Assembly: GCF_036588685.1 (NCBI RefSeq)
Contig: NC_086375.1
Coordinates: 37,842,566-37,906,565, forward strand
Reading direction: 5' to 3'
From: Mytilus trossulus
Taxonomy: Eukaryota; Mollusca; Bivalvia; Mytilida; Mytilidae
DNA: 64,000 nucleotides
The stretch's first letter is position 1. Each line of letters starts with the position of its first letter. The position numbers were made by a program, and so were the translations under genes. The notes below the pieces were generated by a model, which was not told where the DNA came from, made no database searches, and saw nothing but the letters and a program-made list of their open reading frames with translations. Of the stretch, positions 35,162 through 45,631 are shown in pieces.

Positions 35162-35912
35162 GATCTCACAAACATGTTTAACCCCGCCGCATTTTTGCGC
35201 ATGTCCCAAGTCAGGCCTCTGGCCTTTGTTAGTCTTGTATTATTTTAATTATACTTTCTTGTGTACAATTAGGAAATTAGTATGGCGTTCATTGTCACTG
35301 AACTAGTATATAGGTGTAATACCACCATTGATTTCCCCTATTAGTCTTTGTTAAATTTGCACTTTTCAAAAAATTGTGCAGAACTTATCTTTGTTTCAAA
35401 TAAAGAAATACTTGGCATGAGTAAAGTTTTATCCTGTCCAGTTCTATAGAAAAAGTTTCACATAACATTTCATTGCATATAAGAAAATAACCATCATTGG
35501 AAGTTAACCAATCAAATTTCTCCCCTTATTCATCTGTGTACAAGGTTTAGTCATCATGTAACCTCAAGATTACAAAATTTTCTATAGATATCACAAATAA
35601 AAAATAATAGTGTTTTGAAATACCCAAGACATATGTTTATGACACAGAAATAGTTTTACTGCAATAGAATGTAGGATTAATTACCTACAACGGTCAAAGG
35701 GAATATTTTTTAGACCTACTTTCGTATGTGACGTACCATGATTTGGTGGTCACTGATTACACCTATATTTGTTTAGGGGCCAGCTGAAGGACAACTCCGG
35801 GTACGGGAAATTCTCGCTTCATTGAAGACCTGTTGGTGACCTGTTGTTTTTTTTTTTATTTGGTCGTGTTGTTGTCTCTTTAACACATTCCCCATTTCCA
35901 TTCGCAATTTTA
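35162..35912 (+). repeat. Mussel dispersed repeat (accccgccgcatttttgcgc family) split by an insertion
   Basis: 35162-35312 and 35764-35912 together match the intact copy at 17391-17687; the element at 35313-35763 interrupts it at a TATA site. Confidence 0.75.
35313..35763. mobile_element. 451-bp TIR element, copy 2
   Basis: Closely related to 24341-24804 along its whole length. The left end is GGTGTAATACCACCA; the right end has gained a few bases (ggtggtcactgattacacc). It is flanked by TATA on both sides; the empty site at 17.5 kb has a single TATA there. Confidence 0.8.
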
Positions 35913-36492
35913 CATATTAAAGATAAGATAAGATATTTTTATTCCAATTGAAGTGGCCATGAAGAAGACGATGTTTTATTACCATTAAAAGGTCTCACAA
36001 GCGTTGGAGCATAGTACAATATCAGACATTTAAAAAAGGATACAAAAATAGTCTAGTATAAACACATAGAGAAGAAAAGGCAGTTTGAACATCATGAACA
36101 ACACATATATACATATAAGTTTCCTGACCCAACAAAGAGATCATAAAATAAATTTGCAATGTATAGCAAAACTAGATGAACTCGAAAGTGGTCTATTCCG
36201 TTATTTTTATAATGATGCCGTAGCGTGAACTAAACAGACATAGATGAAATAGTCAAAGTATAGGTACTGCAGTCATGTCGTGTAACAATTTTAAAAGGAA
36301 CAATTTAACAGAACACAAAAGCATCTATCTATAAACACATTCATTGATTAGTCATTACTCACATATATTTGTCGTTCAATGTACATTCAAACAATTAAAA
36401 AAAAAATACATAAACAATGTAAGCATACAGGGTTAAAATTCTATAGTATGTAAGAATTAATTTCAGAAATAGACCGAGATTTAAAATAGTCC

Positions 36493-36860
36493 AAAATAAA
36501 GGCAACAGTAGTATACCGCTGTTCAAAACTCATAAATCCATGAACAAAAAACAAAATCGGGGTAACAAACCAAAACCGAGCGAAACGCATTAAATATAAG
36601 AGGAGAACAACGACACAACACCGAAACAGACCAATCATCAGACAAAACACCACGAGAATAACAAATATAACATGAAAACCAAATACATGAATTTGGGATA
36701 GACAAGTACCGTGCCACGTCTTATCTCAATATCTCAAAAATAAGAGAAAACACAAACGACTCAACGTTAAAATGCAACACACAGAGAAACGAACAATATT
36801 ATAACAATGACCATCTTCCTGACTTGGTACAGGACACTTTTAAAGGGGAATAAAAGAGGT
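36493..36860 (-). repeat. Mussel dispersed repeat (aataaaggcaacagtagta family), copy
   Basis: Parallel to 33533-33900, including gagaataacaaatataacat. Overlapping minus-strand open frames of 64, 70 and 78 codons here are repeat shadows. Confidence 0.65.
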
Positions 36861-37546
36861 GGGATGAACCTGGTTTTATGGCATGCCAAACCTCTGGTAA
36901 AGTTAAATATAACATTGAAATGACAACATAATATTACAGCACTACAATACAAATAAATAGGAGAACATATTAGACAAAGAAAAACATGATTAATAGATAA
37001 CAAAAAGCATCAGGTTTAAAATTCAATACGCCAAAAACGCGCCTTGTCCACACAAGACTCACCAGTGACGCCCAGATATAAAAGATCGAAACTGAAAAAA
37101 GTACAAAGTTGTACAGCACTGAAGATCAAAAGTTGAAAAGGTTTCGCCAAATACGGCATTGTTTTTATGCCCGGAATAAGAACATTCTTATTATATAGAA
37201 CAATTCATGCTATTGCAAACAGTAAATTTTATCAAATGAATATGAAAAAAGTAAAATCACAAAAATACTGAACTCAGAGGAAAATCAATTTGGAAAGTCC
37301 ATAATCACATGGCAAAATCAAAAAACAAAACGCATCAAAAACGAATGGACAAGAACTGTCATATTCCTGACTTGGTACAGGCATTTTCAAATGTAGAAAA
37401 TGGTGGATTTAACCTGGTTCTATAGCGCTAACCCTCTCACTTTAATAACAGTCTCATCAAATTCCGTTACATTTACATGATGCGTTAAATAAACAGTCAC
37501 AATCAATAAAATAGTCAAAATATGGGAACATCAGTCATCATCGTAT
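36861..37546 (-). repeat. Mixed repeat modules
   Basis: 37065-37230 (cccagatataaaagatcgaa, acggcattgtttttatgc) recurs at 38481-38640. 37314-37462 is a further copy of the module around cctgacttggtacaggcatt. Confidence 0.5.
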
Positions 37547-38345
37547 AACAATTTAACAGGACACAACAACATCTTCTATCTACGAACACATGGATTGATT
37601 TGAGTGTCTGACGTCAGAAAAATTATATACGTCACATAAATTTGTCGTTCAATGTGCATACAATAGTTATCAAAAGTACCTGGATTATACACAATTTTAA
37701 ATTTTACATAGGCAATGAGCGCAGACAGGGTTAAAAAATTAAAAGTATGTAATAATAAATTACAGAAATCAAACTAGTCCAAAAGTTATACATAGAATTT
37801 ATGAGAATCCAAAACTTTTAAAAGGAACAATTTAACAGGACACAAAAACCTATCCACGAACACATGGATCTACTTGAGAGTCCGACGTCAGAAAAATGAT
37901 ATACGTCACATAAATTTGTCGTTCAATGTGCATACAAACAATTTTAAAATTAACATAGGCAATGTACGCATACAGGGTTAAAAAATCAAAAGTATGTAAG
38001 AATAAATTACAGAAATAGACCGAGATTCAAACAAGTCCAAAAATTATACATAGAATATATGAGAATCCAAAACTTTTTAAAGGGAACAATTTAACAGGAC
38101 ACAATAACATCTACTGTCTAAGAACACATGGATTGATTTGAGTGTCTGACGTTAGAAAAATTATATACGTCACATAAATTTGTCGTTCAATGTGCATACA
38201 AACAATTTTAAAATTTTTTCATAGGCAATGTACGCATACAGAGTTAAAAAATCAAAAGTATGTAAGAATAAATTACAGAACTAGACCGAGATTCAAACTA
38301 GTTCAAAAGTTATACATAGAATTTATGAGAATTCAAAAATTGTCA
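37547..38345. repeat. Three tandem units of about 260-280 bp
   Basis: Each unit begins caatttaacaggacaca and runs through cgtcacataaatttgtcgtt, gttaaaaa and tacatagaat to gagaatccaaaac. Unit starts are near 37549, 37828 and 38086. A partial relative precedes at 36290-36480. Confidence 0.75.
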
Positions 38346-39300
38346 ATTCCACTACGCCATTGATTGATTTTGACGTTTGTGGTTCAACGTATAAAGTAAT
38401 TCATAATAGAAATAAAAAGATCTACACAAAGAAACTGAAGTATTAACTAATTACAGAAAACTAAACCTGAATACATAACGCCTAGATATAAAAGATCGAA
38501 CATAAAAAAAGGTAAAAAGTTGTAAAGCACTGAAGATCAAAAGTTGAAAGGGTTTTGACAAATACGGCATTGTTTTTATGCACGGGATAAGAACATCCTT
38601 ATTATATAGAATACTTAATGCTATTGCAAACAGTAAATTTTAACAAATGAATATGAAAGAGATATACATAATGAAACTGAAATATTAACTAATTACAGAA
38701 AACTAAACCCAAGTTTATCACAAAATAGACACACATCCGAATCAGTCCAGGCGTCAACGTTATTAAAAAAAATTGTGACGTCACATACGATGGCGAAAAG
38801 GCAGAAACGTTATGCCACATTTGAATTTATGAAATTTAGAAACAGCATGACGTCACATATGAAAAACTATCATTCAAAAATGAGATAGAATTAGGATTGA
38901 TTTAGAACTAAATACTGATAATTCATTTAAACAAAATGCATATTGCAATACTTATTAATAGCAATTAACTGTAATATATATATGTCCAGTTTGTTATGAA
39001 TCCAACTTCAAACGTAAATAATCGTACAAAATTTAATATAATTAATAAAGAGGAGGTAATTAATTTTTCTATACGTCACACCTAAATATATAATAAGAAG
39101 ACGTCAACACATTTGACAAAATCTGATGAGAATTACAAATATAACATTAAACATGTAAACTAAATACATGAATTTGGGATAAACAAGTACAGAAACACGT
39201 CTTATAGTAATGTGAATTCACATTCAGCAAAACAGTCACAATCGGGAATAAGTCACGTTTGGTAATTAAAAGATTAGACGACATAATGACAAACCACAAT
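38346..39300. other. AT-rich stretch with repeat fragments
   Basis: Includes the second copy of the acggcattgtttttatgc module (38481-38640) and scattered cgtcac words; leads into the 3' end of the reverse transcriptase relic. No gene. Confidence 0.4.
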
Positions 39301-40080
39301 CTACCATGTGGTAAAAATGTCCTTAGCTAGTTTGGTTAAAGAGACATCATATGGATCAACCAATTCGTGATGGTGTCCATAAAATTTACGGAGTGTCAAT
39401 TTTAATCTATCCTCCTCATAACTTTGTTGGAGCAGTTTCTGCGTAAGGAGCACACTCCTGTATATGAAGTCCGTATAGTGTGAACAAGCACGTGAATAGC
39501 GTATCAATTGTGATATGTAAACACCATACGAAGGGGCAGAGGGTATGTTACTGCTGAGATATGGGAAATTGATAATTGGGAAGTTGAAATCGTCCCGTTT
39601 ATCATAGATTTTTGTGTGTGAAGTCGTCCATCTACGTCAATATTGAGGAAAAGATCAAGGTATGAAGCAGTCCTTCTAGTATCAGTAGTATCCTTAATTT
39701 CAAGTTCACTGGGATATATGAGATGTAAGTATTGGCTGAAGTATGGGTTGTTCAATGATAAATCATCATCAATATATCGGAAAGTAAAATTAAAGAATTT
39801 CGCAAGGTGCTTTTTCTTTTTGTCTTTTAGAAGGTTCTGAATAAATTCTGCTTCATACGAATACAAAAACAAATCAGCCAGCAGGGGTGCACAATTAGTA
39901 CCCATTGGAATACCGACTGTCTGTTGAAATATAAATCCTCCAAACTCAACAAATATATTGTCGATCAAAAAGTCCAGCATTTTAATAATATCATCTTCAG
40001 TATATTTTCTGGAAGATTCAGTGTGATTCTTCACAAAATATGAATTATTGTATCCCAAAACAAGAAATTTGTATCTACGA
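39301..40080 (-). pseudogene. Penelope-like reverse transcriptase, C-terminal part, frameshifted
   Basis: Two minus-strand frames join into one RT. Frame one (40058-39504) has FGGFIFQQTVGIPMGTNCAP followed by LLADLFLYSYEAEF (RT motif with GIPMGTNCAP), then FRYIDDDLSLNN, the YxDD catalytic motif. The natural continuation, KIYDKRDDFNFPIINFPY then YGVYISQLIRYSRACSHY, is in another frame: two extra bases in a CA run near 39615 shift it, and frame two (39507-39301) picks up with RKFYGHHHELVDPYDVSLTK. The GIPMGTN and YIDDD combination with a GVYISQLIRYSRA tail is typical of Penelope-like retroelements of aquatic invertebrates; the clade is inferred. The upstream sequence (RYKFLVLGYNNSYFVKN) is open to about 40080. 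Not functional as it stands. Confidence 0.7.
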
Positions 40081-40110
40081 TTCCCATTTTTATAGAAAAA
40101 GCTCCAAAAG

Positions 40111-40800
40111 TTATTTCAATTTATAAGAATCTACAAATATTTCATACCAAGACGCGATTAAATGATTTTGACGTTTGTGGTTCAACGTATTCAGTAATTC
40201 ATAATAGAAATTTATCATAATGACATGAAATAGAACAACAGTATACTGATGGAATGTTTTAAAGTACAGAGTTACGTTATAAGAACGAAAGAAATACCAA
40301 AATCGCATATACAAAACACACCAGCAAAAAATTATGGACAATAAAAACACAAATTAACGGGATGTATAAGTACCGAGCCACGTTAAATGGATATCACATA
40401 AAACAATCCAACAATTAAAGTAATATTAAAAATAGAACAAAGACAAATGAAAGAACAATAAAACACGTTGTTAAGATGATAAACAACATCAGAACGCAGA
40501 ATCTATACATCTGCTGCTGGTTTTTTTCTATGGTTGAATTGTTGTCTCTTTGACACATTCCCTATTTCCATTCTCAATTTTATTATCAAGACTATCATGT
40601 ATTATTTATGAAGTTGATACGGAATATTTATCAACAAGGTCTTCAGTGATACCTTCCGATGAACTTTTTTTAGAAAAAGGACGAGACGTTCTTTGACATA
40701 TCCCTGGTTCATCAAATTTCTACTCAGACACTGAAATTAGGAAATATATACCCCATATGCAGGTGAAGTTGGTATATGGGTCATTTTCAAAAAAATGACG
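40111..40800 (-). repeat. Repeat block with Penelope-like RT tail, copy 3
   Basis: 40185-40480 repeats the flank modules of 31.5 and 32.4 kb; 40583-40800 repeats the RT C-terminal remnant of 31840-32110. A 75-bp fragment of the ttgtctctttgacacattcc family (40505-40582) is wedged between them. Confidence 0.6.
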
Positions 40801-41039
40801 AATTTTGATATTGAAAAATTTATTAAAAGCTACTTATTCAAGCAACCCTCTACATAAGCAAATCAAAACATGGATCTACAATCTGTCGACACCTGTAACT
40901 TGGCTTTGCACAAGGTCATGTTTTTCTCTGGCTGTTTATGATGTCTTTACACTTAATCCATTGTATGTTGGATGTGTACGGATTGATTGCTTAGTCTTAG
41001 AAGCATGATTTTTTTATTAGTTGTTAATGGCTTTGAACT

Positions 41040-41560
41040 AGCTGTCAGATAACTGCGAGTACTCTCAGATCCGTTCATTGTGTCTTTTCGTGTTGGGATG
41101 TATAAGTACCCGGCCACGTCCACTTTTATTGTTTGTCTATCTGATGAGTTAAGCCTTTTTCAACTGATTTTTATAGTTCGTTCTTATGTTGTACTGTTAT
41201 ACCACTGTCCCAGGTTAGGGGGAGGGTTGGGATCCCGCTAACATGTTTAACCCTGCCACATTATTTATGTATGTGCCTGTCCCAAGTCAGGAGCCTGTAA
41301 TTCAGTGGTTGTCGTTTGTTTATGTGTTACATATTTGTTTTTCGTTCATTTTTTTACATAAATAAGGCCGTTTGTTTTCTCGCTTGAATCGATTTACATT
41401 GTCTTATCGGGGCCTTTTATAGTTGACTATATGCGGTATGGGCTTTGCTCATTGTTGAAGGCCGTACGGTGACCTACAATTGTTAATGTTTGTGTCATTT
41501 TGGTCTTTTGTGGATAGTTGTCTCATTGGCAATCATACCACATCTTCTTTTTTATATAAA
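41040..41560 (+). repeat. Long mussel dispersed repeat, nearly complete
   Basis: From gctgtcagataactgcgagt through cctgtcccaagtcaggagcc, tttacataaataaggccg and gttgaaggccgtacggtgac to gttgtctcattggcaatcat and caucttctt-type end. Partial relatives at 9414-9735, 44046-44190 (opposite strand) and 49455-49710. Confidence 0.7.
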
Positions 41561-41875
41561 CAGTACTTTAAGAACAACATAATAAAAGATGCAATCTTAA
41601 TGATGTCATACAAGAATATCTTGAAACATTTTTTGATCGGACGGTGGTACAATATTTTGTCAATCATGTTACCATTTTCAAAAGAAATTTTGGGTTATTA
41701 AGAAAAGGTTAAGATAAAACGTTATGCTTGTTTTACGTAGCCAATATGATTTTCAAGAGTATAAACTTCTATATATATTCATTCTTTAAAATTTTAGATT
41801 ATTTGCCAATTTTCCAGGTTGTACTGAAAAATGCCCCTAAAATCTCTTTATTTCATTGGTAACAAGAACTAGATA
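41561..41875. other. AT-rich spacer
   Basis: Contains one 73-codon open frame overlapping the repeat end; nothing supports it as a gene. Confidence 0.4.
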
Positions 41876-42180
41876 TAGGAAGATGTGGTGTGAGTGCCAA
41901 TGAGACAACTCTCCATCCAAATAACAATTTAAAAATTAAACCATTATAGGTTAAAGTACGGCCTTCAACACGGAGCCTTGGCTCACACCGAACAACAAGC
42001 TATAAAGGGCCCCAAAATTACTAGTGTAAAACCATTCAAACGGGAAAACCAACGGTCTAATCTATATAAACAAAACGAGAAACGAGAAACACGTATATAT
42101 TACATAAACAAACGACAACTACTGTACATCAGATTCCTGACTTAGGACAGGTGCAAACATTTGCAGCGGGATTCGACCCG
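41876..42180 (-). repeat. Mussel dispersed repeat, uninterrupted relative of 24258-24890
   Basis: From ataggaagatgtggtgtgag through ggttaaagtacggccttcaa, aaccattcaaacgggaaaac to gattcctgacttaggacagg. Supplies the empty site for the insertion at 24341-24804. Confidence 0.75.
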
Positions 42181-42289
42181 TTCGTTTCTGATAATCACTA
42201 TATAAAAGTCTATCCTGTTACCTTTTTGTCTATCCTGTTACCGATATCAGTTTTGAACCTGCAAATGCTTAATTGGGAAGATTAAGACC

Positions 42290-42511
42290 TTATTTACCAG
42301 TAATACATAATTTTTTCTCGTTAAAATCTAAAACATTGTTACATACACGAGCGAATCGTACAAGTTGAGATATATAAACACCGTTAGATGGTGACAAGGG
42401 GACGTCACCATCTAAAAACGGATAATTAACGATAGGAAATGAAAAATCATCCCTTTTATCATAAATTTTAGTGTTCAGCTTTCCGTTAGTGATATAGATA
42501 CTTTCTTCTTA
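42290..42511 (-). pseudogene. Penelope-like RT C-terminal fragment
   Basis: On the minus strand an open frame reads ITNGKLNTKIYDKRDDFSFP, then VNYPFLDGDVPLSPSNGVYI and SQLVRFARVCNN, ending at TAA (42292-42290). It parallels the KIYDKRDDFNFP and GVYISQLIRYSRA stretch of 39301-40080 but is a different subfamily (GDVPLSPS versus SNIPSAPS). The rest of the element is absent here. Confidence 0.65.
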
Positions 42512-42775
42512 CTTCTGATGCATAGGTTCTTCCCAATTTAATTTATGTAGTAGCTTGAAACTACACTTTATTGTCCAAAAACACAAACATTGAAGGATGA
42601 AATGCATAAAAGAGTTCATAATAATTCCTGTGGAATGGTTCTGCTCCATTACTGTGGTACGTCTTGTGGTAGATAGAGTTTCATCCATGGATTGGTGGGA
42701 ACAAAGCCCTGTGTCATCAACATATGTGGCTAAAACATAATCACCATAAGCTTCAATTTTCTTCTCTTTTGGCAT
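42509..42775 (-). pseudogene. Probable MULE-type transposase C-terminal fragment
   Basis: The minus strand reads AYGDYVLATYVDDT in one frame and, after a shift, NGAEPFHRNYYELFYAFHPS then MFVFLDNK in the next. The pattern YVxxTYVDD...NxAExFHRxxxxxFxxxHPxxFxFL is typical of the C-terminal region of animal MULE transposases. This is from memory of the family, not a search. Frameshifted and truncated. Confidence 0.4.
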
Positions 42776-42913
42776 ATCTTGTATTAAATATTCAGCAAAG
42801 CACCAAGTGTTCTTCTCTCTCTGTACAGGGCCTTTCTAATGCATTTCAAGTCATTTCTCTCCAGATGCTCATCTTCATCATGGTGAAATCTCTCCGAAAA
42901 TATTGTTATTTTT

Positions 42914-43502
42914 ATGCCCCACCTACGATAGTAGAGGGGCATTATGTTTTCTGGTCTGTGCCTCCGTTCGTTCGTCCGTCCGTCTGTGCGTCCGTTCGTC
43001 CCGCTTTAGGTTAAAGTTTTTGGTCGAGGTAGTTTTTGATGAAGTTGAAGTTCAATCAATTTGAAATAAAGTTAACGGTACCAATTTTCTTGCACCAGAT
43101 GCGCATTTCGACAATACATGTCTCTTCAGTGATGCTCGTGGCCAAAATATTTGAAATCCAAAGCTTATATAAAAGATGAAGAGCTATAATACTTAGTACA
43201 CATGTTCCCCATGATATGATCTTTCTAATTTTAATGCAAAATTATAGTTTTTACCCCAATTTCATGGTCCACTGAACATAGAAAATGATAGTGCGAAGTT
43301 CATGTTAAAGTTTTTGGTCAAGATAGTTTTTGATGAAGCTAAAGTTACATCAACTTGAAACTTAGTACACATGTTCCCTATGACATGAGTTTTCTAATTT
43401 TAATTCCAAATTAAAGTTCTGACCCCAATTTTCACGGTCCACTGAACACAGAAAATTTTAGTGCGAGTGGGGCATCCGTGTACTATGGACACATTCTTGT
43501 TT
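42914..43502 (+). repeat. Mussel dispersed repeat (tatgccccacctacgatagt family), copy 2, with insertion
   Basis: Same start and end as 12875-13329. It is split by 125 bp at 43067-43191. Confidence 0.75.
43067..43191 (+). mobile_element. 125-bp insertion within the dispersed repeat
   Basis: Begins taaagttaacggtacc and contains gcaccagatgcgcatttcga and gatgctcgtggccaaaatat. In the copies at 12.9 and 63.2 kb the host runs straight from cttgaaa to cttagtacacatg. I recognise the insert as a frequent bivalve sequence; a SINE-like origin is a guess. Confidence 0.6.
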
Positions 43503-43539
43503 AAGACAAAAATAAGAATGAATATCAATCATTAATATT

Positions 43540-43690
43540 TAAGATAAATAGTGTACAGGTAAATTGGCGCAAATGAGTTCCGAATATTGGCGCAATTGAT
43601 ACAATTGGAAAACAAAATTTGGCGCAAATGATACCCCTGAAAAACAGTAATTGGCGCAAAAAGAATGCTGCCGTGTAATTAATCAAAATT
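43540..43690 (-). repeat. Cluster of GGCGCAAAT words
   Basis: ttggcgcaaa/t occurs four times in about 100 bp, spaced 22-50 bp apart, in otherwise AT-rich sequence. Probably part of a dispersed repeat. The minus-strand frame of 93 codons across it lacks any recognised motif. Confidence 0.45.
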
Positions 43691-44025
43691 GTTGGTAACA
43701 GCATAGACATGAAAAAAGATACAAATCGGATTAGCAGCGGATTTAGAACGGGATTATCGGGATAAATTCGTTTGGAAACGGTTGAATATCGACGCTTCCT
43801 GAACAATACATGATTAAATTATTTTTTTTACAAATTTTAGTTAAAGTTTGAATTTCCATCCACGATTCATAGGATCTTGATCAGACTTTTAATAAATTTT
43901 AATCGGGAATGGTCCTGCCAAGAACGGCAGTAAACATCTTGAATGTGTGACCCCAGCTTAACAGGATAGACATAAACCTCCCTTACGCTGATTGAATTTA
44001 GTGTACAATGATAAAGAAGCTACGA

Positions 44026-44596
44026 GGTCCGTGTAACACTTATCAATTCAAATATAAAAAAGAAGATTTGGTATGATTGCCAATGAGACAACTATCCACA
44101 AAAGACCAAAATGACACAAACATTAACAATAAAAGGTCACCGTACGGCCTTCAACAATGAACAAAGCCCATACCGCATATAGTTTTAAAAGTTATGAAAT
44201 TTTAATTTTTTGGAATTTTGATCAAAGTTTTAAAATATCAAAATTTTTACATCAGTGTTAAAAGGTACCCCTCTTTTCGCCCCTTTTCTTTTTTTTATTA
44301 AAATATTTAAAAATCAATCTTTCAAAAAGTGAAATTATCAAAATTGCACGTTAGGTTTAGTATTTTAAAAGTTTGATCAAATTCCTAAACTATCAAATTT
44401 ATACCCGATATTTAGAATTTCAATATTTCAATAATTTGGTTGAAATTTCAAAATTTCAATAATTCGGTTGAAATTTCAAAATTTCAAAACTTTTACACAA
44501 TTTGAACTTTTGATATTTTAAAACTTTGATCAAAATTCCAAAAATCCAAAATTTAAAACTTTTTAAATTTTTGAATCGATAAGTGTTACACGGACC
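44026..44596. mobile_element. 571-bp element with 19-bp perfect TIRs
   Basis: GGTCCGTGTAACACTTATC at 44026-44044 is matched exactly inverted at 44578-44596. Inside are a fragment of the mussel repeat of 41040-41560 in opposite orientation (44046-44190), a 44-bp block identical to 44656-44699, and a low-complexity stretch of gaaatttcaaaatttc words. No coding capacity. Confidence 0.7.
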
Positions 44597-44656
44597 GATT
44601 TGATATATTTCGTACTATTTGATTATAACTAAGAATGATTATTATCAGGGCCGTGT

Positions 44657-44893
44657 TTACATCAGTGTTAAAAGGTACCCCTCTTTTCGCCCCTTTTCTA
44701 TTTTTGATATTTTAAGACCCTCTTTCACTGCGGACAGAATTTTAGTCAATCTAATGGACAATTCTTTAGTTGAACATGAAGGTGAGCCTGCAATTAAACG
44801 TTGTTTGTATGGAATTTTATGAAGTTTTGGTATCCAATACATACAAAGTAAGTCCACCGATTTGGTGTTCAATGTAATGTTTATTGAAGCCAT
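44657..44893 (-). pseudogene. Penelope-like RT N-proximal fragment
   Basis: The minus-strand frame contains MYWIPKLHKIPYKQRLIAGS then PSCSTKELSIRLTKIL, the region preceding the catalytic palm in Penelope-like RTs (PKLHKxPxxxRxI). It is the upstream part of the kind of protein seen at 39301-40080 and 42290-42511, isolated from them. Confidence 0.6.
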
Positions 44894-44982
44894 GAAGGAT
44901 TTATGATTTGCTAAAATCTCATCCTTGTCAAATGGTATGTCTTTGTATGTGGGATTACCTAATTAAAGGACCCCAATAACTT

Positions 44983-45325
44983 GATTTTTATGAAATCAAA
45001 CAAAGTTTAATTTTGGACCATTTTGACCTCGATGTATATCAATTTGATAACAGGGCCCAAAATGGATTTTGGACCTTAAGGTGAGAGGTACGTAAATGAA
45101 CGATTCGAACAGGAAAACGGGAAAAATTGCATTCTTTGTTATGAGAGTTTAACTTATCCCCCTTACACTAGACAAATATTTTCAAGATTTCGGAAGATAT
45201 TCCGCTTCGTCGGAAAAATGGTAATTTGGTGGAAAAGTATTCAATACTTTTCATTAAAATTTAAAAAGGTGCAGTTATTGTAAGTGAAATGTCTTGTCCG
45301 AATTAAACATTGCTTCCCTCCCTAG
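44983..45325. other. Spacer with dispersed-repeat fragment
   Basis: 44983-45075 (ttaattttggaccattttgacc, acagggcccaaaatggattt) recurs at 31310-31370. The remainder shows nothing recognisable. Confidence 0.4.
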
Positions 45326-45610
45326 ACATTGCGTGATGGTCGAAGAATGGTTGAGTTGGGGTTACTAGCTTACCAACTTAAAGCTTGTAAGAACTGCAAT
45401 GCACCATTATTTCTACACCACTGCTCAAAAGAACAAAGATATGGTCTAGGAAGTATTTTGTATATGCCTTGTGGCAGCTGTCACTACACAAACTCAATTA
45501 ATACTGGGAGAGTGGTGTACTTATTTTCGCCGGGGACACAATTTCACCGTTTTATGATTTTGAAGTGTAAAAACTTGAAAAGATGGAAGAAATATGTATG
45601 GCACGCCTGA
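45326..45610 (+). CDS. Mutator-like transposase-domain fragment
   Basis: After an acceptor-like cctccctag the frame reads LRDGRRMVELGLLAYQLKAC then KNCNAPLFLHHCSKEQRYGL then GSILYMPCGSCHYTNSINTG, with paired Cys (CKNC, CGSC) suggesting a zinc-binding module. The pattern GRRxVELGxLAxxLxxCxxCxxPLxLxxCxxExRYGLGSxLxxxC opens a family widespread and multicopy in marine invertebrates and linked to Mutator-like transposases (I believe Pfam PF20700). After residue 60 the sequence departs from the family and ends at TGA, so it is a truncated relic. Upstream exons were not found. Confidence 0.5.
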   Translation, partial: TLRDGRRMVELGLLAYQLKACKNCNAPLFLHHCSKEQRYGLGSILYMPCGSCHYTNSINTGRVVYLFSPGTQFHRFMILKCKNLKRWKKYVWHA

Positions 45611-45631
45611 ACCACTTTTATTAATTAATCT

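Noticed and set aside
36441-37003. Three overlapping minus-strand frames of 64-78 codons
   Set aside because: Cover the aataaaggcaacagtagta dispersed repeat; Phe/Val/Leu-rich low-complexity translations.
43525-43806. 93-codon minus-strand frame
   Set aside because: Spans a cluster of ggcgcaaat repeat words and has no recognisable motif.
44200-44580. Low-complexity stretch of gaaatttcaaaatttc words as a possible binding-site array
   Set aside because: Interior of a TIR element; simple AT low complexity explains it.
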